Positions 10,413 through 19,489 of a DNA stretch of 64,000 nt are shown here, piece after piece (positions within the stretch are counted from its first letter, which is position 1; each line of letters opens with the position of its first letter). The translations under genes and the position numbers were made by a program. Below the pieces are notes generated by a model. That model saw only the letters and a list, made by a program, of their open reading frames with translations. It was not told the origin of the DNA and made no database searches. Origin of the DNA: Bacteroidales bacterium (GTDB taxonomy: Bacteria > Bacteroidota > Bacteroidia > Bacteroidales > FEN-979); assembly GCA_025355465.1 (NCBI GenBank), contig JANXZO010000033.1:24864-88863 (forward strand), written 5' to 3'.

Positions 10413-12380
10413 ATGACGCTGAAAAATATCTCTGAGAAGACATTCTCACTGCTGGTCTTCGGTGTCACCGCAGCGGTACTTGTGGTACTTTCCCTGCTTA
10501 CCGACGGGAACTACGGCGGGACCGACAACTTCAACCACTATTTCATTGCACTTTCTGTGTGGAAGCAGCCCCATAATTTTCTCGACTCCTGGGGCCGGCC
10601 GCTCTACACCATATTAAGTGCTCCGTTTGCACTTCTGGGTTATGAGGCGGTGAAGCTGTTTAATGTTGCGCTCGGATTGCTCACCGCCTGGTTCGCCTAC
10701 CTCACCGTGAAGCGACTTGGAATTACCCGCAGCTGGATGGTGATCATTTTTGTTTGCTTCATGCCGATCTACCTCGTAATGCTGTTTACCGGCCTTACGG
10801 AGATACTTTTCAGCTTTGTCGTGATACTCTCCGTTTACCTTTTCTTTCGCGAAAAATATATCTGCTCGGCGCTGGTACTCTCTTTTTTACCCTTTGCACG
10901 CACCGAAGGATTTGTGCTGCTCCCTTTTCTCGGCCTGGCCCTGATGCTGCGCAGACAATGGAGAGCCATTCCCTTCATCGCCTTTGGTTTTCTGTTTTTG
11001 AGTTTTATCGGAAGTTTTTATCACAAGGATTTTTTCTGGATCATTACCAAGTTTCCCTATCCGGTAACACACGGCCATATTACCTATAAGGTTTCCGGAT
11101 CGCTTTTTCATTTTCTGACCTCACGCGATTTTATCATCGGGTTACCGCTTGAAATACTGTTTCTGTACGGATCGATGCTGCTGGTGCGTGATCTTTTTTT
11201 GAAGGAGAAGAAAGTACAAACGGAGGCCTTATTTATTATGGTGATGGTTTTGGCTCCCTTTCTCACCTACCTCCTGATGCACTCTGTGTTATGGTGGAAG
11301 GCGCTGGGCGGCTCAATCGGGCTTGTTCGCGTGATGGCCGCTGTTACTCCGCTTGCCGCAATCGTTTGCCTGAAAGGTTTCAGTGCCATTGATAAACTCT
11401 TCGGAAACCGCTGGTGGTTAAGCGCACTCTTTGCCATCGGGATAACATATTTCGTCGTCAGGGCCGCTGTTACGATCCACAAGATCCCCCTGAAACCGGA
11501 CCAAGAAGAGACCACCATCAAGAAAGCTGCCAAATGGCTGCGCTCCTCCCCGTATTATGGACGCCCGTTTTTCTTTACCTGCCTTGATTTTCCGTTCTTT
11601 TACGGCGTCAATGCAAACGAGCCGCTGGTGTGCAAATGTGCCTGGTTTTTCTATACCCGGAACCTGGGACCGCTCCCAATTGGGGGAATACTGATCTGGG
11701 ATGCCCATTTCGGTCCCAACGAAAACCAGGTGCCGCTTGATTCGGTGCTGATGAACCCAACTCTGAAACTGTTGAATGTTTTCAGGCCGGATCAGGAGTG
11801 GACGACCTACGGCGGTTATAACTATGAAGTCTATGTAGTTGAAAAAGTCCCTCTTGGAACCCCGTTCAGCAATGGCGCGATCCTCGATTCGATCGCCACA
11901 GATGAGGCTGCAAAATGCATACTTACAAAACGTTATGTGCTCGACTTCGAAAAGAATTTTCCGGGGGTTGAACCATCGAAGACCTCATCCGAAAAATCTT
12001 TTTCGGGAACGAAGTCCGTAAAGATCGACGGAGATTGCGAATTCAGCGCAGGCTTTTTCAAAAAAGCCGCAGAAATTACCAGCGAATCCGACGGAATACA
12101 GCTCTGGTGCAGTGTGAAGGTTTATTCCGACTCGGCATTCACCCTCAATCCGGCCACATTGGTCATCTCGGTTGAAAGTAAAGAGGGTTCATATTATTAC
12201 CGGTCCGTTCCGCTCGAATCGCTGACCCTCGCACCAGGCCAATGGAATACAGTTAAACTTACCGCGCGGATTTCCGAGATCCGGTCGCCGAACGACCAAG
12301 TGAAAGTCTACATCTGGCACCGTGGTAAAACCACCATGTACATGGACGACCTGATAGTTGAGGTGAGAAAAGTGAGGTGA
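10413..12380 (+). CDS. Polytopic GT-C-like glycosyltransferase with C-terminal beta-sandwich
   Basis: The 655-residue protein has about ten hydrophobic segments in residues 10-350. An acidic loop after the first helix (NYGGTDNFNHYF) resembles the catalytic first periplasmic loop of GT-C transferases that use lipid-phosphate sugars. Another loop carries FLPFARTEGFVLLPFLGLAL, also seen in this fold. After the membrane part comes a soluble region of about 300 residues. Its last 150 residues (KNFPGVEPSKTSSEKSFSG to the end) look like a galactose-binding/CBM-type beta-sandwich. I recognise the class, not the specific family; donor and acceptor are unknown. It follows the propeller gene by 30 bp with a weak GATATTTG between them. 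A mannosyltransferase-like role is possible but unproven. Confidence 0.6.
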   Translation: MTLKNISEKTFSLLVFGVTAAVLVVLSLLTDGNYGGTDNFNHYFIALSVWKQPHNFLDSWGRPLYTILSAPFALLGYEAVKLFNVALGLLTAWFAYLTVKRLGITRSWMVIIFVCFMPIYLVMLFTGLTEILFSFVVILSVYLFFREKYICSALVLSFLPFARTEGFVLLPFLGLALMLRRQWRAIPFIAFGFLFLSFIGSFYHKDFFWIITKFPYPVTHGHITYKVSGSLFHFLTSRDFIIGLPLEILFLYGSMLLVRDLFLKEKKVQTEALFIMVMVLAPFLTYLLMHSVLWWKALGGSIGLVRVMAAVTPLAAIVCLKGFSAIDKLFGNRWWLSALFAIGITYFVVRAAVTIHKIPLKPDQEETTIKKAAKWLRSSPYYGRPFFFTCLDFPFFYGVNANEPLVCKCAWFFYTRNLGPLPIGGILIWDAHFGPNENQVPLDSVLMNPTLKLLNVFRPDQEWTTYGGYNYEVYVVEKVPLGTPFSNGAILDSIATDEAAKCILTKRYVLDFEKNFPGVEPSKTSSEKSFSGTKSVKIDGDCEFSAGFFKKAAEITSESDGIQLWCSVKVYSDSAFTLNPATLVISVESKEGSYYYRSVPLESLTLAPGQWNTVKLTARISEIRSPNDQVKVYIWHRGKTTMYMDDLIVEVRKVR

Positions 12381-12387
12381 TTTTTTG

Positions 12388-12458
12388 TTGACCCACCAGG
12401 ATTCGAACCTAGACCAAGAGAACCAAAATCTCTAGTGCTGCCTTTACACCATGGGTCA
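12388..12458 (-). tRNA. tRNA-Gln (anticodon TTG)
   Basis: Read on the minus strand, it folds into a full cloverleaf. The acceptor TGACCCA pairs with TGGGTCA; the D arm is GTGT/GCAC; the anticodon stem is AGAGA/TCTCT around the loop TTTTGGT (anticodon TTG); and the T arm is CTAGG-TTCGAAT-CCTGG. The discriminator base is A and no CCA is encoded, as is usual in Bacteroidota. It lies alone between two plus-strand genes. Confidence 0.95.
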
Positions 12459-12522
12459 TTACGATTTACGATTGAACATTGTGCATTTAGCTCTTACCTT
12501 CAAGGCTCAACGTAAACGGCTG

Positions 12523-12530
12523 CAAAGATA
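12523..12530 (-). promoter_or_regulatory. -7 element for tRNA-Gln
   Basis: TATCTTTG on the minus strand, 65 bp upstream of the tRNA 5' end. No convincing -33 box is visible. Confidence 0.4.
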
Positions 12531-12541
12531 AAAAAAATTTG

Positions 12542-12549
12542 TACTTTTG
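12542..12549 (+). promoter_or_regulatory. -7 element for the DUF2723-lgt operon
   Basis: TACTTTTG matches TAnnTTTG, 32 bp before the start of the DUF2723 gene. It is divergent from the tRNA-Gln -7 box 11 bp away, so the two promoters overlap. Confidence 0.4.
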
Positions 12550-12581
12550 CTCCTTAATATTTCCTGAAAAATCGCTGTTAA

Positions 12582-15500
12582 ATGAAGAATTACCAGAAAC
12601 TGAACAACATTTTCGGCTGGGCTACCTTTGCCATTGCAACTGTTGTTTACCTTCTTACCATCGAACCAACCGCCAGCTGGTGGGATTGCGGTGAGTATAT
12701 TGCCACGGCTTTCAAGTTACAGGTTGGTCATCCTCCCGGAGCTCCGCTATTTCAAATGATCGGACGATTTTTCTCGCTTTTTGCCTTTGGCGATGTTTCG
12801 CATGTAGCCATGATGGTCAACATCATGTCGGCGCTGTCGAGCAGTTTCACAATTCTCTTCCTTTTCTGGAGTATCGTTCTCGTTGCCAGGCGACTGGTGG
12901 TGAAGGATGGGGAAATGACGCAGGGTGCGATGTATACCATTTTTGCCTCCGCATTTGTTGGGGCAATGGCCTATGCGTTCAGTGATACTTTCTGGTTTTC
13001 GGCTGTTGAAGGGGAGGTGTATGCGATGTCGTCGTTTTTTACGGCCATATCTTTCTGGGCCATCCTGAAATGGGATGTTGTTGCCGATGAAAAGCACTCC
13101 TTCCGCTGGCTTATCCTTATCGCTTTTCTCATCGGACTGGCGATCGGTGTGCACCTGCTCAACCTGCTCGTTATTCCGGCTACCTGCATGGTATATTATT
13201 ATAAGAAATACAAAACCACAAAACTGGGAATGCTCCTCACATTCGTGATATCCATCCTCATTCTCGCTTTTGTCATGTTCTTCATCATCCCCTATGTAGT
13301 GGAGCTCTCCGGAAAATTTGAATTGCTCTTCGTCAACGGGATGGGGCTGCCTTTCAATACAGGTACAGTGATCTACTTTATCCTTCTGATCGGTCTGCTG
13401 GTTTGGGGTCTATACTTCACCAGAAAAAAGGGTAAGGTGCTTATCAATACGGCGTTACTTGCAATCACCTTTATCCTTATCGGCTATTCCTCGTTCATTA
13501 TGCTGGTGGTGCGCGCCAATGCCGATACACCCATCAACGAAAATGCTCCGAAAGATGCCATCAGTCTCCTTTCTTACCTGAACCGTGAGCAATATGGGGA
13601 TTTCCCGATCTTTCACGGACAATACTACAATGCTCCTGTTACCGATTATGCAAATGGCAAGCCGGTATACGCAAAGGACCGGAACACCGGCAAATATGTG
13701 GTGATCGACGAGCGTAAAGGCACCGTTCCGGTTTTTGATCCCAGGTTTACCACCTTATTCCCGAGAATGTGGAGCAATCAGCGTAAAGGGTCGGCCGAAT
13801 TTTACAAGAAATGGGGCGGCGAAGGAACACCGATTGAAGTTACCGATGGCGACGGAAAGGTTGAAACCCTTATGAAACCTACTTTTGGTGAGAACCTGAA
13901 ATATATGTTTTCATACCAGGTTGGCTGGATGTACATCCGCTATTTTATGTGGAACTTTTCAGGCCGCCAGAATGATGTGCAGGGTTTCGGTGGTATTGAA
14001 GACGGAAACTGGATCACCGGAATTCCCTTCCTCGATAAAATGAGACTTGGACATGATATGACCAATCTGCCGGACAGCAAAAAAAACCGGGGTACTAATA
14101 AATATTATATGCTGCCGCTCATCCTCGGCCTTATCGGTTTCTTTTTTCATGTGCGAAAAGACTACCAGGGTACGATGATCATCGGTCTCCTTTTCCTCAT
14201 GACCGGCCTGGCCATCCTTGTGTATCTGAACCAGCAGCCCTACGAACCGCGCGAACGGGACTATGCCTATGCCGCTTCGTTCTACGCATTTGCCATGTGG
14301 ATCGGCCTCGGTCTCATACCCCTCATCGGCTGGCTGAGAAAGAAGCTGAGTGAAAACCTTTCGATCGTTATCGTCTTTGTCGCTACCCTCCTTCTCGTTC
14401 CAGGGATCATGGCCAAAGAGAACTGGGACGATCACGACCGCAGCGGGAAATATGCCTGCCGCGATTTTGCCGCAAACTACCTCAATTCATGCAACAAGGG
14501 AGGCATCCTGTTTACCAACGGCGATAACGATACTTTCCCGTTGTGGTACGACCAGGAGGTAGAGGGTATAGGCACCGATGTGCGGGTGGTAAACCTGATG
14601 CTCGCATCCGGTCCATGGTACATCAACCAGATGTACAAACGGGCCTACGATTCACCGCCGATACCTCTCACCCTGCGACAGGACCAGTACCAGCAGGGAA
14701 CCAATGACATCCTGCCGTTTTACGATATCGGCATGAAGGGTTATGTTGAGCTTAAGGACCTGATCGAGTTCATCAAAAGCGATAATCCCCAAACTTTCCT
14801 CACGCTTCAGAATGGCGATAAGATGAAATATTTTCCATCGAAGAAGGTGAAGATCACTGTGGATAAAGCGGCATGTATCAAAAATGGTATTGTTCCGCCA
14901 CATCTCGCAGGGCGTATGGTGGATTCCATCTGCTGGACCATTCGTTCGAACCAGCTTTACAAGAACGATGTATTCCTACTCGATATTCTGGCAACGGCTG
15001 CCTGGAAGCGCCCCCTCTATTTCGCTGCACCTTCGAGTGTAAACCATTGCGTAAACCTCGATTCCTTCTGCCTCGTACAAGGCTGGGTCTATCAGTTTAT
15101 GCCTGTGAAGGCCGGTCAGGGTGACTATATCCAGGGAATGGGTGGAGTAGATGCAATTACCTCCTACAACATCCTGAAGAACAAATGTACCTGGGGCAAT
15201 CTCAGCGATCCGCATACCTATGTAGATCCCGAGAGCCTGAACAACTCCGTGCGTCCGAAAACCAACATTATGCGGGTTGCGCAATCGCTTCAGGATCAGG
15301 GTAAAAACAAGGAAGCTATTGAAATGCTCGACCTTTATATTAAGAATTTTCCCGACTCCAAGGTGCCGTTCGATATGTACATGCTGCCCTTCGCTGAGAT
15401 CTATTATAAGGCCGGGGCAACAGAAAAGGCGACAAAGCTGATGGAGCGGGTTGCCAAAATTTACAGCGACAATCTGGATTACTACTATTCATTCAGTCCG

Positions 15501-15647
15501 TCGCACCGGCAGTATTTCGAGCAGGATGTACAAACCTGTCTGGGGATCATCAAACGGATATCGATGATGGCCGCGGAAAACAAGCAGACACAGCTTGCTG
15601 CCAAAATAGATACCTTATTCAACCTGAAAATTAAGACGTTCCAGTAG
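12582..15647 (+). CDS. DUF2723 (TMEM260-like) membrane protein, probable GT-C O-mannosyltransferase
   Basis: The 1021 residues begin with the DUF2723 signature LLTIEPTASWWDCGEYI followed by GHPPGAPLFQMIGR, where the acidic WWDCGE lies in the first extracytoplasmic loop, as in GT-C enzymes. About ten to twelve membrane spans are interleaved with loops over residues 10-620. The C-terminal ~400 residues are soluble and end in TPR-like helices (QSLQDQGKNKEAIEMLDLYI). The animal relative TMEM260 is an O-mannosyltransferase, so a protein O-mannosylation role is a reasonable inference; direct evidence for the bacterial family is limited. It ends one base before the lgt start codon (TAGGATG), so the two are very likely cotranscribed, placing it beside lipoprotein modification. 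Confidence 0.88.
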   Translation: MKNYQKLNNIFGWATFAIATVVYLLTIEPTASWWDCGEYIATAFKLQVGHPPGAPLFQMIGRFFSLFAFGDVSHVAMMVNIMSALSSSFTILFLFWSIVLVARRLVVKDGEMTQGAMYTIFASAFVGAMAYAFSDTFWFSAVEGEVYAMSSFFTAISFWAILKWDVVADEKHSFRWLILIAFLIGLAIGVHLLNLLVIPATCMVYYYKKYKTTKLGMLLTFVISILILAFVMFFIIPYVVELSGKFELLFVNGMGLPFNTGTVIYFILLIGLLVWGLYFTRKKGKVLINTALLAITFILIGYSSFIMLVVRANADTPINENAPKDAISLLSYLNREQYGDFPIFHGQYYNAPVTDYANGKPVYAKDRNTGKYVVIDERKGTVPVFDPRFTTLFPRMWSNQRKGSAEFYKKWGGEGTPIEVTDGDGKVETLMKPTFGENLKYMFSYQVGWMYIRYFMWNFSGRQNDVQGFGGIEDGNWITGIPFLDKMRLGHDMTNLPDSKKNRGTNKYYMLPLILGLIGFFFHVRKDYQGTMIIGLLFLMTGLAILVYLNQQPYEPRERDYAYAASFYAFAMWIGLGLIPLIGWLRKKLSENLSIVIVFVATLLLVPGIMAKENWDDHDRSGKYACRDFAANYLNSCNKGGILFTNGDNDTFPLWYDQEVEGIGTDVRVVNLMLASGPWYINQMYKRAYDSPPIPLTLRQDQYQQGTNDILPFYDIGMKGYVELKDLIEFIKSDNPQTFLTLQNGDKMKYFPSKKVKITVDKAACIKNGIVPPHLAGRMVDSICWTIRSNQLYKNDVFLLDILATAAWKRPLYFAAPSSVNHCVNLDSFCLVQGWVYQFMPVKAGQGDYIQGMGGVDAITSYNILKNKCTWGNLSDPHTYVDPESLNNSVRPKTNIMRVAQSLQDQGKNKEAIEMLDLYIKNFPDSKVPFDMYMLPFAEIYYKAGATEKATKLMERVAKIYSDNLDYYYSFSPSHRQYFEQDVQTCLGIIKRISMMAAENKQTQLAAKIDTLFNLKIKTFQ

Positions 15648-15648
15648 G

Positions 15649-16461
15649 ATGCTGCAATTTATAACATGGGACCCGAGTCCCGAGATATTCCGGATCGGCA
15701 GTATTGCTGCTGTTAGGTGGTACGGTCTGCTCTTCGCCATCTCGTTCTTTTTTGGTTACCTGATCCTTCAGAAAATATTCAAAAAGGAGGGGGTTCCGAT
15801 CAAATTGCTGGATGAGCTTACTACCTATATGATTCTTGGTACCATCCTCGGGGCCCGGCTCGGACATGTTTTTTTCTATGAACCTGCCTGGTATATTGCC
15901 CATCCCATCAAAATTCTTGAAATCTGGGAAGGCGGATTGGCGAGTCATGGAGCTGCCATCGGGATCATCTGTTCACTGCTTATCTTTTCTTATGTCAGGA
16001 AAAAGCCCTTCCTCTGGGTGATCGACCGGATTGTGATTGTCGTAGCCCTGTCCGGTTTCCTGATCCGCATGGGCAATCTGATGAATTCCGAAATCTACGG
16101 TTTGCCTACTTCACTTCCCTGGGGTTTTCTGTTCGTTCGTTCCACTACGCCGGAGGATGGGTTGTTGCCGAGACATCCGACACAGATATACGAAGGACTG
16201 TCTTACCTTGCAACTTTCTTCCTGCTCTGGTGGTACTATTATAAAAAGAATGGCAAGCCCGCCTCCGGAATGCTCTTCGGAGTGTTCCTTGTGATGATCT
16301 TCGGAATTCGGATCATCATCGAGTTTATCAAGGAACCACAGGTTGGTTTTGAGCGGGGACTTACACTAAACATGGGTCAGATGCTGTCAATCCCCTTCGT
16401 AATTGCCGGTTGCATCTTTATTTTCCTGGCCATGAGGCGATCCCGTTCAGCCGCTCTTTAA
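15649..16461 (+). CDS. lgt: Prolipoprotein diacylglyceryl transferase
   Basis: Transfers diacylglycerol from phosphatidylglycerol to the lipobox cysteine of prolipoproteins in the inner membrane. The 270-residue protein has about seven membrane spans and the Lgt signature IRMGNLMNSEIYG. Also present are the HGAAIG motif around the essential histidine, and RHPTQIYEGL. Start ATG follows the DUF2723 stop by one base. Its last 44 bp overlap, tail to tail, the 3' end of the minus-strand glycosyltransferase. Confidence 0.97.
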   Translation: MLQFITWDPSPEIFRIGSIAAVRWYGLLFAISFFFGYLILQKIFKKEGVPIKLLDELTTYMILGTILGARLGHVFFYEPAWYIAHPIKILEIWEGGLASHGAAIGIICSLLIFSYVRKKPFLWVIDRIVIVVALSGFLIRMGNLMNSEIYGLPTSLPWGFLFVRSTTPEDGLLPRHPTQIYEGLSYLATFFLLWWYYYKKNGKPASGMLFGVFLVMIFGIRIIIEFIKEPQVGFERGLTLNMGQMLSIPFVIAGCIFIFLAMRRSRSAAL

Positions 16462-17509
16462 GGGCAGAATAGTCGTTCCGCATAACCATCCCCGGATAGT
16501 TTTTTGACATCTCAATGGCATAGAGAAGGTCAAAATTCTTTTGCTCCATAGAAAAGAATATTTTTCGTTCCATCAGGTTCCGTGCCAGGTACTCCTGTTC
16601 AGTCTGGCCGGGTGTAGGAATGAATATTGCCTGCTTGCCGAGCGTCACCAGGTCCATAATGCTCGAATATCCCGATCGGCAGATCACCAGTCCGGAGGCG
16701 AGGATCAGCTCCCTCATTTTTGAAGTTTCGAGGTGCGAAAAAAGATGGATCCTGTCGTCTATCACGTAAGATTCATCCGTTTCGGGAACGCCGCGAACGA
16801 TGGCAGTGCGAAGCGTGATATTCCGGAGTTGCAGCAATATCTTCTCTTCGAGCAGGGTTCGTTGCGGCTCCGGACCGGAAAGCATGACCAACAGGTCGAA
16901 GTCTGGCAGACGCTGACCTTGCAGCGGGTCAGCCGGCTCCGAAAACCGCGACAAGATTCCAATGTAATGGGCATTGGCGGGGAGAACCGGGGGATGTGAA
17001 AGGGCGGAGGCAAGTCCTTTGTGCAGTTCGAAGTCTGGTATCCAGCATTCGTCGTACTTGTTGATAAAAAAGGTATTGAGACCGTTAACCATCCCTTTTA
17101 AAAACCCGATCCTCGACGGCACCCGGATATCGAGCTGGTGGCTGATCAACACCGAAGGCACCTCCGGATGCCAGCAGCCATACCGATGATCGGAGATTAT
17201 GATTTCAGCGCCGGTTTGTTGAACAATCTTGCGCAGCATACCATGTTCGCGCCAAATTCCGCGTAAAAGTACCGGTGTGAGATGAAGCATTTTAAGCGCC
17301 ATCCTGTCACTTTTTGGATAACTGATCTTTGCCCCCGGGAAACGGAACATCCGTACATCGGGGAACTCCCTGCGCAAAAAATCCAACGGCCGGTTGTCCG
17401 CAGCAACGATTACTTCGAAACCTTGTTCCAGTAGTATCCTGATCAGTGGAACACAACGGCTTGCATGGCCGATACCCCAGTCAAGCGGGCATACAAGAAC
17501 CTTTTTCAT
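16418..17509 (-). CDS. GT-B-fold glycosyltransferase (MurG/MGT-like)
   Basis: A 363-residue soluble protein without a signal peptide. The N-terminus KKVLVCPLDWGIGHASRCVPL has the glycine/His pattern of the MurG/MGT GT-B family. The C-terminal Rossmann half carries the sugar-nucleotide motif LVICRSGYSSIMDLVTLGKQAIFIPTPGQTEQE (S/G-x-x-S-x-x-D...P...Q-x-E), typical of UDP-sugar transferases. It probably acts at the inner face of the membrane on a lipid or glycan acceptor; the substrate cannot be named. It is convergent with lgt, overlapping by 44 bp. Confidence 0.82.
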   Translation of the reverse strand: MKKVLVCPLDWGIGHASRCVPLIRILLEQGFEVIVAADNRPLDFLRREFPDVRMFRFPGAKISYPKSDRMALKMLHLTPVLLRGIWREHGMLRKIVQQTGAEIIISDHRYGCWHPEVPSVLISHQLDIRVPSRIGFLKGMVNGLNTFFINKYDECWIPDFELHKGLASALSHPPVLPANAHYIGILSRFSEPADPLQGQRLPDFDLLVMLSGPEPQRTLLEEKILLQLRNITLRTAIVRGVPETDESYVIDDRIHLFSHLETSKMRELILASGLVICRSGYSSIMDLVTLGKQAIFIPTPGQTEQEYLARNLMERKIFFSMEQKNFDLLYAIEMSKNYPGMVMRNDYSALKERLNGIASWPGK

Positions 17510-17550
17510 GTTCCAAATTTAAGGTCAATTAAATGGGTGTTCATAAAAAG

Positions 17551-17559
17551 TTATCCACA
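17551..17559 (+). promoter_or_regulatory. Perfect DnaA-box match upstream of dprA
   Basis: TTATCCACA equals the canonical DnaA 9-mer. It is isolated in the 98-bp space between two divergent genes with no second box or AT-rich unwinding region alongside, so it may be chance or a local regulatory site. Confidence 0.3.
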
Positions 17560-17607
17560 TTGATTTACATTTTATAAACGAAACCGATTAAGCATAAAAG
17601 AGACCGT

Positions 17608-18699
17608 ATGCTGCTTTATCAGATTGCCTTGACATTGATTCCCGGCGTTGGCAATGTGTTGGGAAAGAAACTTGTGAATCTTTGCGGAAGTCCCGAGGCT
17701 GTATTCCGTGAACCCCGCGCACATCTGAAAAAGATGCCACGGGTGGGAGAGATACTTTCCCGGGCAGTGAATAACCGCGAAATTCTTGCCAGGGCTGAGA
17801 AAGAGGTTGCCTTTCTTGAGCGGTACGCGATCCGAAGTTTTTTCTTTCAGGACCCCGACTATCCCTACCGGCTCAAGCAGTGTAGTGATGGTCCGGTGCT
17901 GCTGTTTTATAAAGGCACTGCCGATCTTAATTCGTCGCGTGTGATTGGCGTTGTTGGCACCCGTAGCGCCACTGAGTACGGAAGAAGTATCACCCGTAAG
18001 GTGATCGAAGGACTTGTTCAGCAGCGCGTACTTGTGGTAAGCGGACTCGCCTATGGGATTGACGGGAATGCCCACAGGGCAGCCCTCGATTGCGGGTTGG
18101 ACACGGTGGGTGTTCTGGGGCACAGTCTCGACCGCATTTATCCTTATGTGCATACCCAACTGGCCGGGAAGATGCTTACACAAGGCGGACTGGTGTCGGA
18201 ATTTTTAAGTGGTACCAAACCAGACCGGGAGAATTTTCCGATGCGAAACAGGATCATTGCCGGTTTGTGCGATGCGGTGGTTGTAGTGGAGGCAGCCCGG
18301 AAAGGGGGTGCACTCATTACGGCGGATATCGCAAACTCCTACAACCGTGATGTATTTGCCGTGCCGGGCAGGATTGGTGACCCTTTTTCTGAAGGAACAA
18401 ATTACCTTGTGAGGACCAACCGTGCAGCCCTCATTCAGAAACCCGACGATATTGAATACCTGATGGGATGGAAGACTGAAGCCAAAAGTGCCGCCAGCAC
18501 CCAGCGAAAGATATTCCTTGAGATGACGCAGGACGAGGAGCGCATCGTCTCCATCCTGAATGAAAAGGGACAAGTGGGGATTGATGAGATCAGCATCGTT
18601 TCCGAACTGTCAATGAGCAAAGTCTCGGCTGCCCTTCTGAACCTCGAGTTCGAAGGAGTGGTAAAGTGTCTTCCCGGAAAAGTTTACGTGATGTTATGA
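17608..18699 (+). CDS. dprA: DNA-processing protein DprA
   Basis: Binds incoming single-stranded DNA and loads RecA during natural transformation. The 363 residues have an N-terminal helix-hairpin-helix/SAM-like part (IALTLIPGVGNVLGKKLV), a central Rossmann-like domain (GVVGTRSATEYGR, SGLAYGIDGNAHRAAL, PMRNRIIAGLCDAVVVVEA, KGGALITA, VPGRIGDPFSEGTN), and a C-terminal winged helix (DEISIVSELSMSKVSAALLNLEFEG). All usual blocks are present, so it should be functional. Start ATG is at 17608. Its last 6 bp overlap the 3' end of the convergent PrsW-like gene. Confidence 0.96.
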   Translation: MLLYQIALTLIPGVGNVLGKKLVNLCGSPEAVFREPRAHLKKMPRVGEILSRAVNNREILARAEKEVAFLERYAIRSFFFQDPDYPYRLKQCSDGPVLLFYKGTADLNSSRVIGVVGTRSATEYGRSITRKVIEGLVQQRVLVVSGLAYGIDGNAHRAALDCGLDTVGVLGHSLDRIYPYVHTQLAGKMLTQGGLVSEFLSGTKPDRENFPMRNRIIAGLCDAVVVVEAARKGGALITADIANSYNRDVFAVPGRIGDPFSEGTNYLVRTNRAALIQKPDDIEYLMGWKTEAKSAASTQRKIFLEMTQDEERIVSILNEKGQVGIDEISIVSELSMSKVSAALLNLEFEGVVKCLPGKVYVML

Positions 18700-19371
18700 A
18701 GGTTCAGGCACGGTGTAGGCAGCTTTCAGCCCCAGGATAAAAACGATGATAGTAGATCCGAAAGAGAAAAGACTCAGGAGTTTAAAGTCATTGGTTAACA
18801 TACAAAAATTGAAAATACCGTGAAAGAAGGCAGCCCCAAGAAGTCCGGTAAGTGAAAAGACAAAGCGGGCTTTCATGAATTTCGCCATGCCGACGAAAAA
18901 TCCCATAATGACGGCGAACATGATGTTGGCCGGAACCATCACGAAGGCATACATGGTAGTCGGAAACCTTAACTGTGTGGAAAAGGGATCGACCATGAAC
19001 AGAACCAGGGCGAAAGTGGCAAACCCGAGGGCGGTCATGATTGAGCAGGTGATCCCGTGGATCGGCCGGCTGATCAGGTTGCTCGGGATAATGACATAAC
19101 GGTAAAGAATAAATTTTCCAAGTTCGGAACTCAGCGCCACGGTGATGAATGAGAAGAATAGTGTCCGTTTCAGGCTGCACAGGTCGTTGAGACCGAGCAT
19201 GGCCGACAAACTTTCGGCAGCAAGCAAGACCAACACACCACATGCTCCCGCTAAAAACGACCTGAGAAGTAAGTTGCTGTAGGCCTTGTTGTAACGTTGG
19301 CCGAAATAAAAAATCATGGCCATCGCGATGACCGGTGCAAAACTTAAGGTAACATATGCAAGAGGTCTCAT
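18694..19371 (-). CDS. PrsW-like multipass membrane protein, probably catalytically degenerate
   Basis: A 225-residue protein of about seven to eight transmembrane segments. Layout and residual motifs match the PrsW/CAAX-like intramembrane protease family: SSELGKFILYR where PrsW has EExxK, ALGFATFAL in place of GxGFAxxEN, VPANIMFAVIMGFFVG in the usual His segment, and FFHGIFNFCM at the final His motif. The first glutamate pair is reduced to SE, the EN pair is missing, and the third-motif histidine appears replaced by Asn, so it may be a non-proteolytic homologue. The promoter at 19399-19429 is its own. The substrate, if any, is unknown. Confidence 0.65.
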   Translation of the reverse strand: MRPLAYVTLSFAPVIAMAMIFYFGQRYNKAYSNLLLRSFLAGACGVLVLLAAESLSAMLGLNDLCSLKRTLFFSFITVALSSELGKFILYRYVIIPSNLISRPIHGITCSIMTALGFATFALVLFMVDPFSTQLRFPTTMYAFVMVPANIMFAVIMGFFVGMAKFMKARFVFSLTGLLGAAFFHGIFNFCMLTNDFKLLSLFSFGSTIIVFILGLKAAYTVPEPS

Positions 19372-19398
19372 CGTAGCATGTTTATGTGTATTTCAAGC

Positions 19399-19429
19399 CA
19401 AATGTAATTAATTTTATACTTTTACCAAC
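19399..19429 (-). promoter_or_regulatory. Promoter of the PrsW-like gene
   Basis: Minus strand GTTG, 19 bases, TACATTTG, a good match to the TTG/TAnnTTTG pattern. The start codon lies 28 bp downstream of the -7 box. Confidence 0.55.
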
Positions 19430-19489
19430 TCAAAAATGTAACACTTATGAACATATGCATGTTGTAATGGTTAATAAACGAACGGTTTC

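Noticed and set aside
17510-17607. Replication origin at the DnaA box
   Set aside because: There is only a single box, with no clustered repeats, dnaA/dnaN genes or AT-rich unwinding element.
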